Assembly: GCA_009760855.2 (NCBI GenBank)
Contig: WPIO01000009.1
Coordinates: 5,400,001 to 5,464,000 of the forward strand
From: Cristatella mucedo
Taxonomy: Eukaryota > Bryozoa > Phylactolaemata > Cristatellidae
DNA: 64,000 nucleotides
Direction: 5' to 3'
Part shown: in pieces, positions 63,646 to 64,000 of the stretch
Layout: every line of letters starts with the position of its first letter
Numbering within the stretch: position 1 is the stretch's first letter
The notes under the pieces: generated by a model
What the model was told of the DNA's origin: nothing
The model's input: only the letters and a program-made list of their open reading frames with translations
The model's database searches: none
Translations under genes and position numbers: made by a program

Positions 63646-64000
63646 TCAATCTTCTTTTTTGGCATCTATATCAATATTACATTTTTCACATCGTCCTGGA
63701 TTTGTACCATTGCTTAATGCTTTTGCAATCTTGCAATGTCCGTATGCGTAACTACAACATCCAGTCTAACCAGTAACGTTTTAATTCAAATGCTGATAGT
63801 GCAACTTTGTTTTATTTTACTGTATACATTATGGGTTTTTCACTTCAATCAATGATTGTTCACAAGATTTATCTACTTTAGTACTCAGACATGACTTAAA
63901 ATCTGAATGTTTTAAACTCTTATGAACTACAGTTTTATTTACTCCTTTTGTTTTTTTAGATTGTCTTATCTGTTTCCCATCTTTGTTATATCTTTCATTC
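63646..64000 (-). pseudogene. C-terminus of a probable protein-primed family B DNA polymerase
   Basis: Partial; the gene enters from beyond the right edge. Minus-strand reading contains KGVNKTVVHKSLKHSDFKSC, then MYTVKQNKVALSAFELKRY, then AYGHCKIAKALSNG in a shifted frame (shift near 63740-63770). The order 'KGV..., ...Y..CL, ...T..NK.ALS..D.KRY...., .AYGH' is the closing part of PolB proteins of Polinton/adintovirus-type elements. Such polymerases copy the element genome. The DD in the usual DDKRY is EL here. At least one frameshift, and stops near 63826 and 63750, show it is broken. Confidence 0.65.

Larger units (their letters stand above)
51470..64000. mobile_element. Endogenised Polinton/adintovirus-like element (right end beyond window)
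   Basis: About 12.5 kb of very AT-rich DNA with densely packed short genes on both strands, unlike the rest of the window. It carries a retroviral-type integrase, capsid and PLA2 minor-capsid genes, fibre-like genes, nucleases and the end of a family B polymerase. That set is characteristic of Polinton/Maverick and adintovirus-type large mobile viruses. It is decayed by many single-base lesions, so it is a resident relic and not a live virus. The left end lies somewhere in 51250-51490; I could not find a terminal inverted repeat because the other end is outside the window. Contamination by free viral DNA is possible but less likely given the decay and the LINE-rich flank. Confidence 0.85.

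Overview
The window is animal genomic DNA. It contains one clear host gene, a FoxA/HNF3-type forkhead factor on the minus strand (exons 22965-23091 and 21030-22441). The rest is microsatellite-rich and retrotransposon-rich, apart from an AT-rich block of viral origin from about 51.4 kb to the right edge. The standard genetic code and GT-AG splicing fit the FoxA gene. The host looks like an invertebrate with CR1/L2-like LINEs, but I cannot name the phylum.

Layout: 0-10 kb holds CT/CTC microsatellites and retroelement 3' ends. 10.15-13.8 kb is a nearly pure pyrimidine tract of about 3.7 kb. 14-26 kb is GC-rich and CpG-rich and carries FoxA, a (CCG) run of about 63 units and many short perfect inverted repeats. 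26-40 kb is mixed unique DNA, SINEs, LINE 3' fragments and a 0.6-kb GA tract. 40-50 kb is a nested LINE cluster. It includes a nearly intact APE-RT element (called L-A here, 45.25-48.6 kb) and several copies of a second family (L-B) ending in (TTA)n. One SINE family shares its 3' tail with L-B.

51.4-64 kb is a decayed, endogenised virus-like element of the Polinton/Maverick-adintovirus type, with low GC and genes on both strands. I recognise a retroviral-type integrase, a probable double-jelly-roll major capsid protein, a minor capsid protein with a parvovirus-like phospholipase A2 domain, a YqaJ/lambda-exonuclease-like nuclease, an HNH-AP2 endonuclease and a zinc-ribbon protein. There are also four or five fibre-like proteins with a shared repeat, several small paralogous proteins, and at the right edge the C-terminus of a probable protein-primed family B DNA polymerase. 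The packaging ATPase and protease expected for this group are not in view and may lie beyond 64 kb. Most large viral genes are broken by single-base frameshifts and by stop codons that mostly sit where glutamine or tryptophan is expected. Many viral genes have a TATATAGA-like motif a few bases before the start codon, and the two capsid genes have that motif followed by AGG or ACG instead of ATG.
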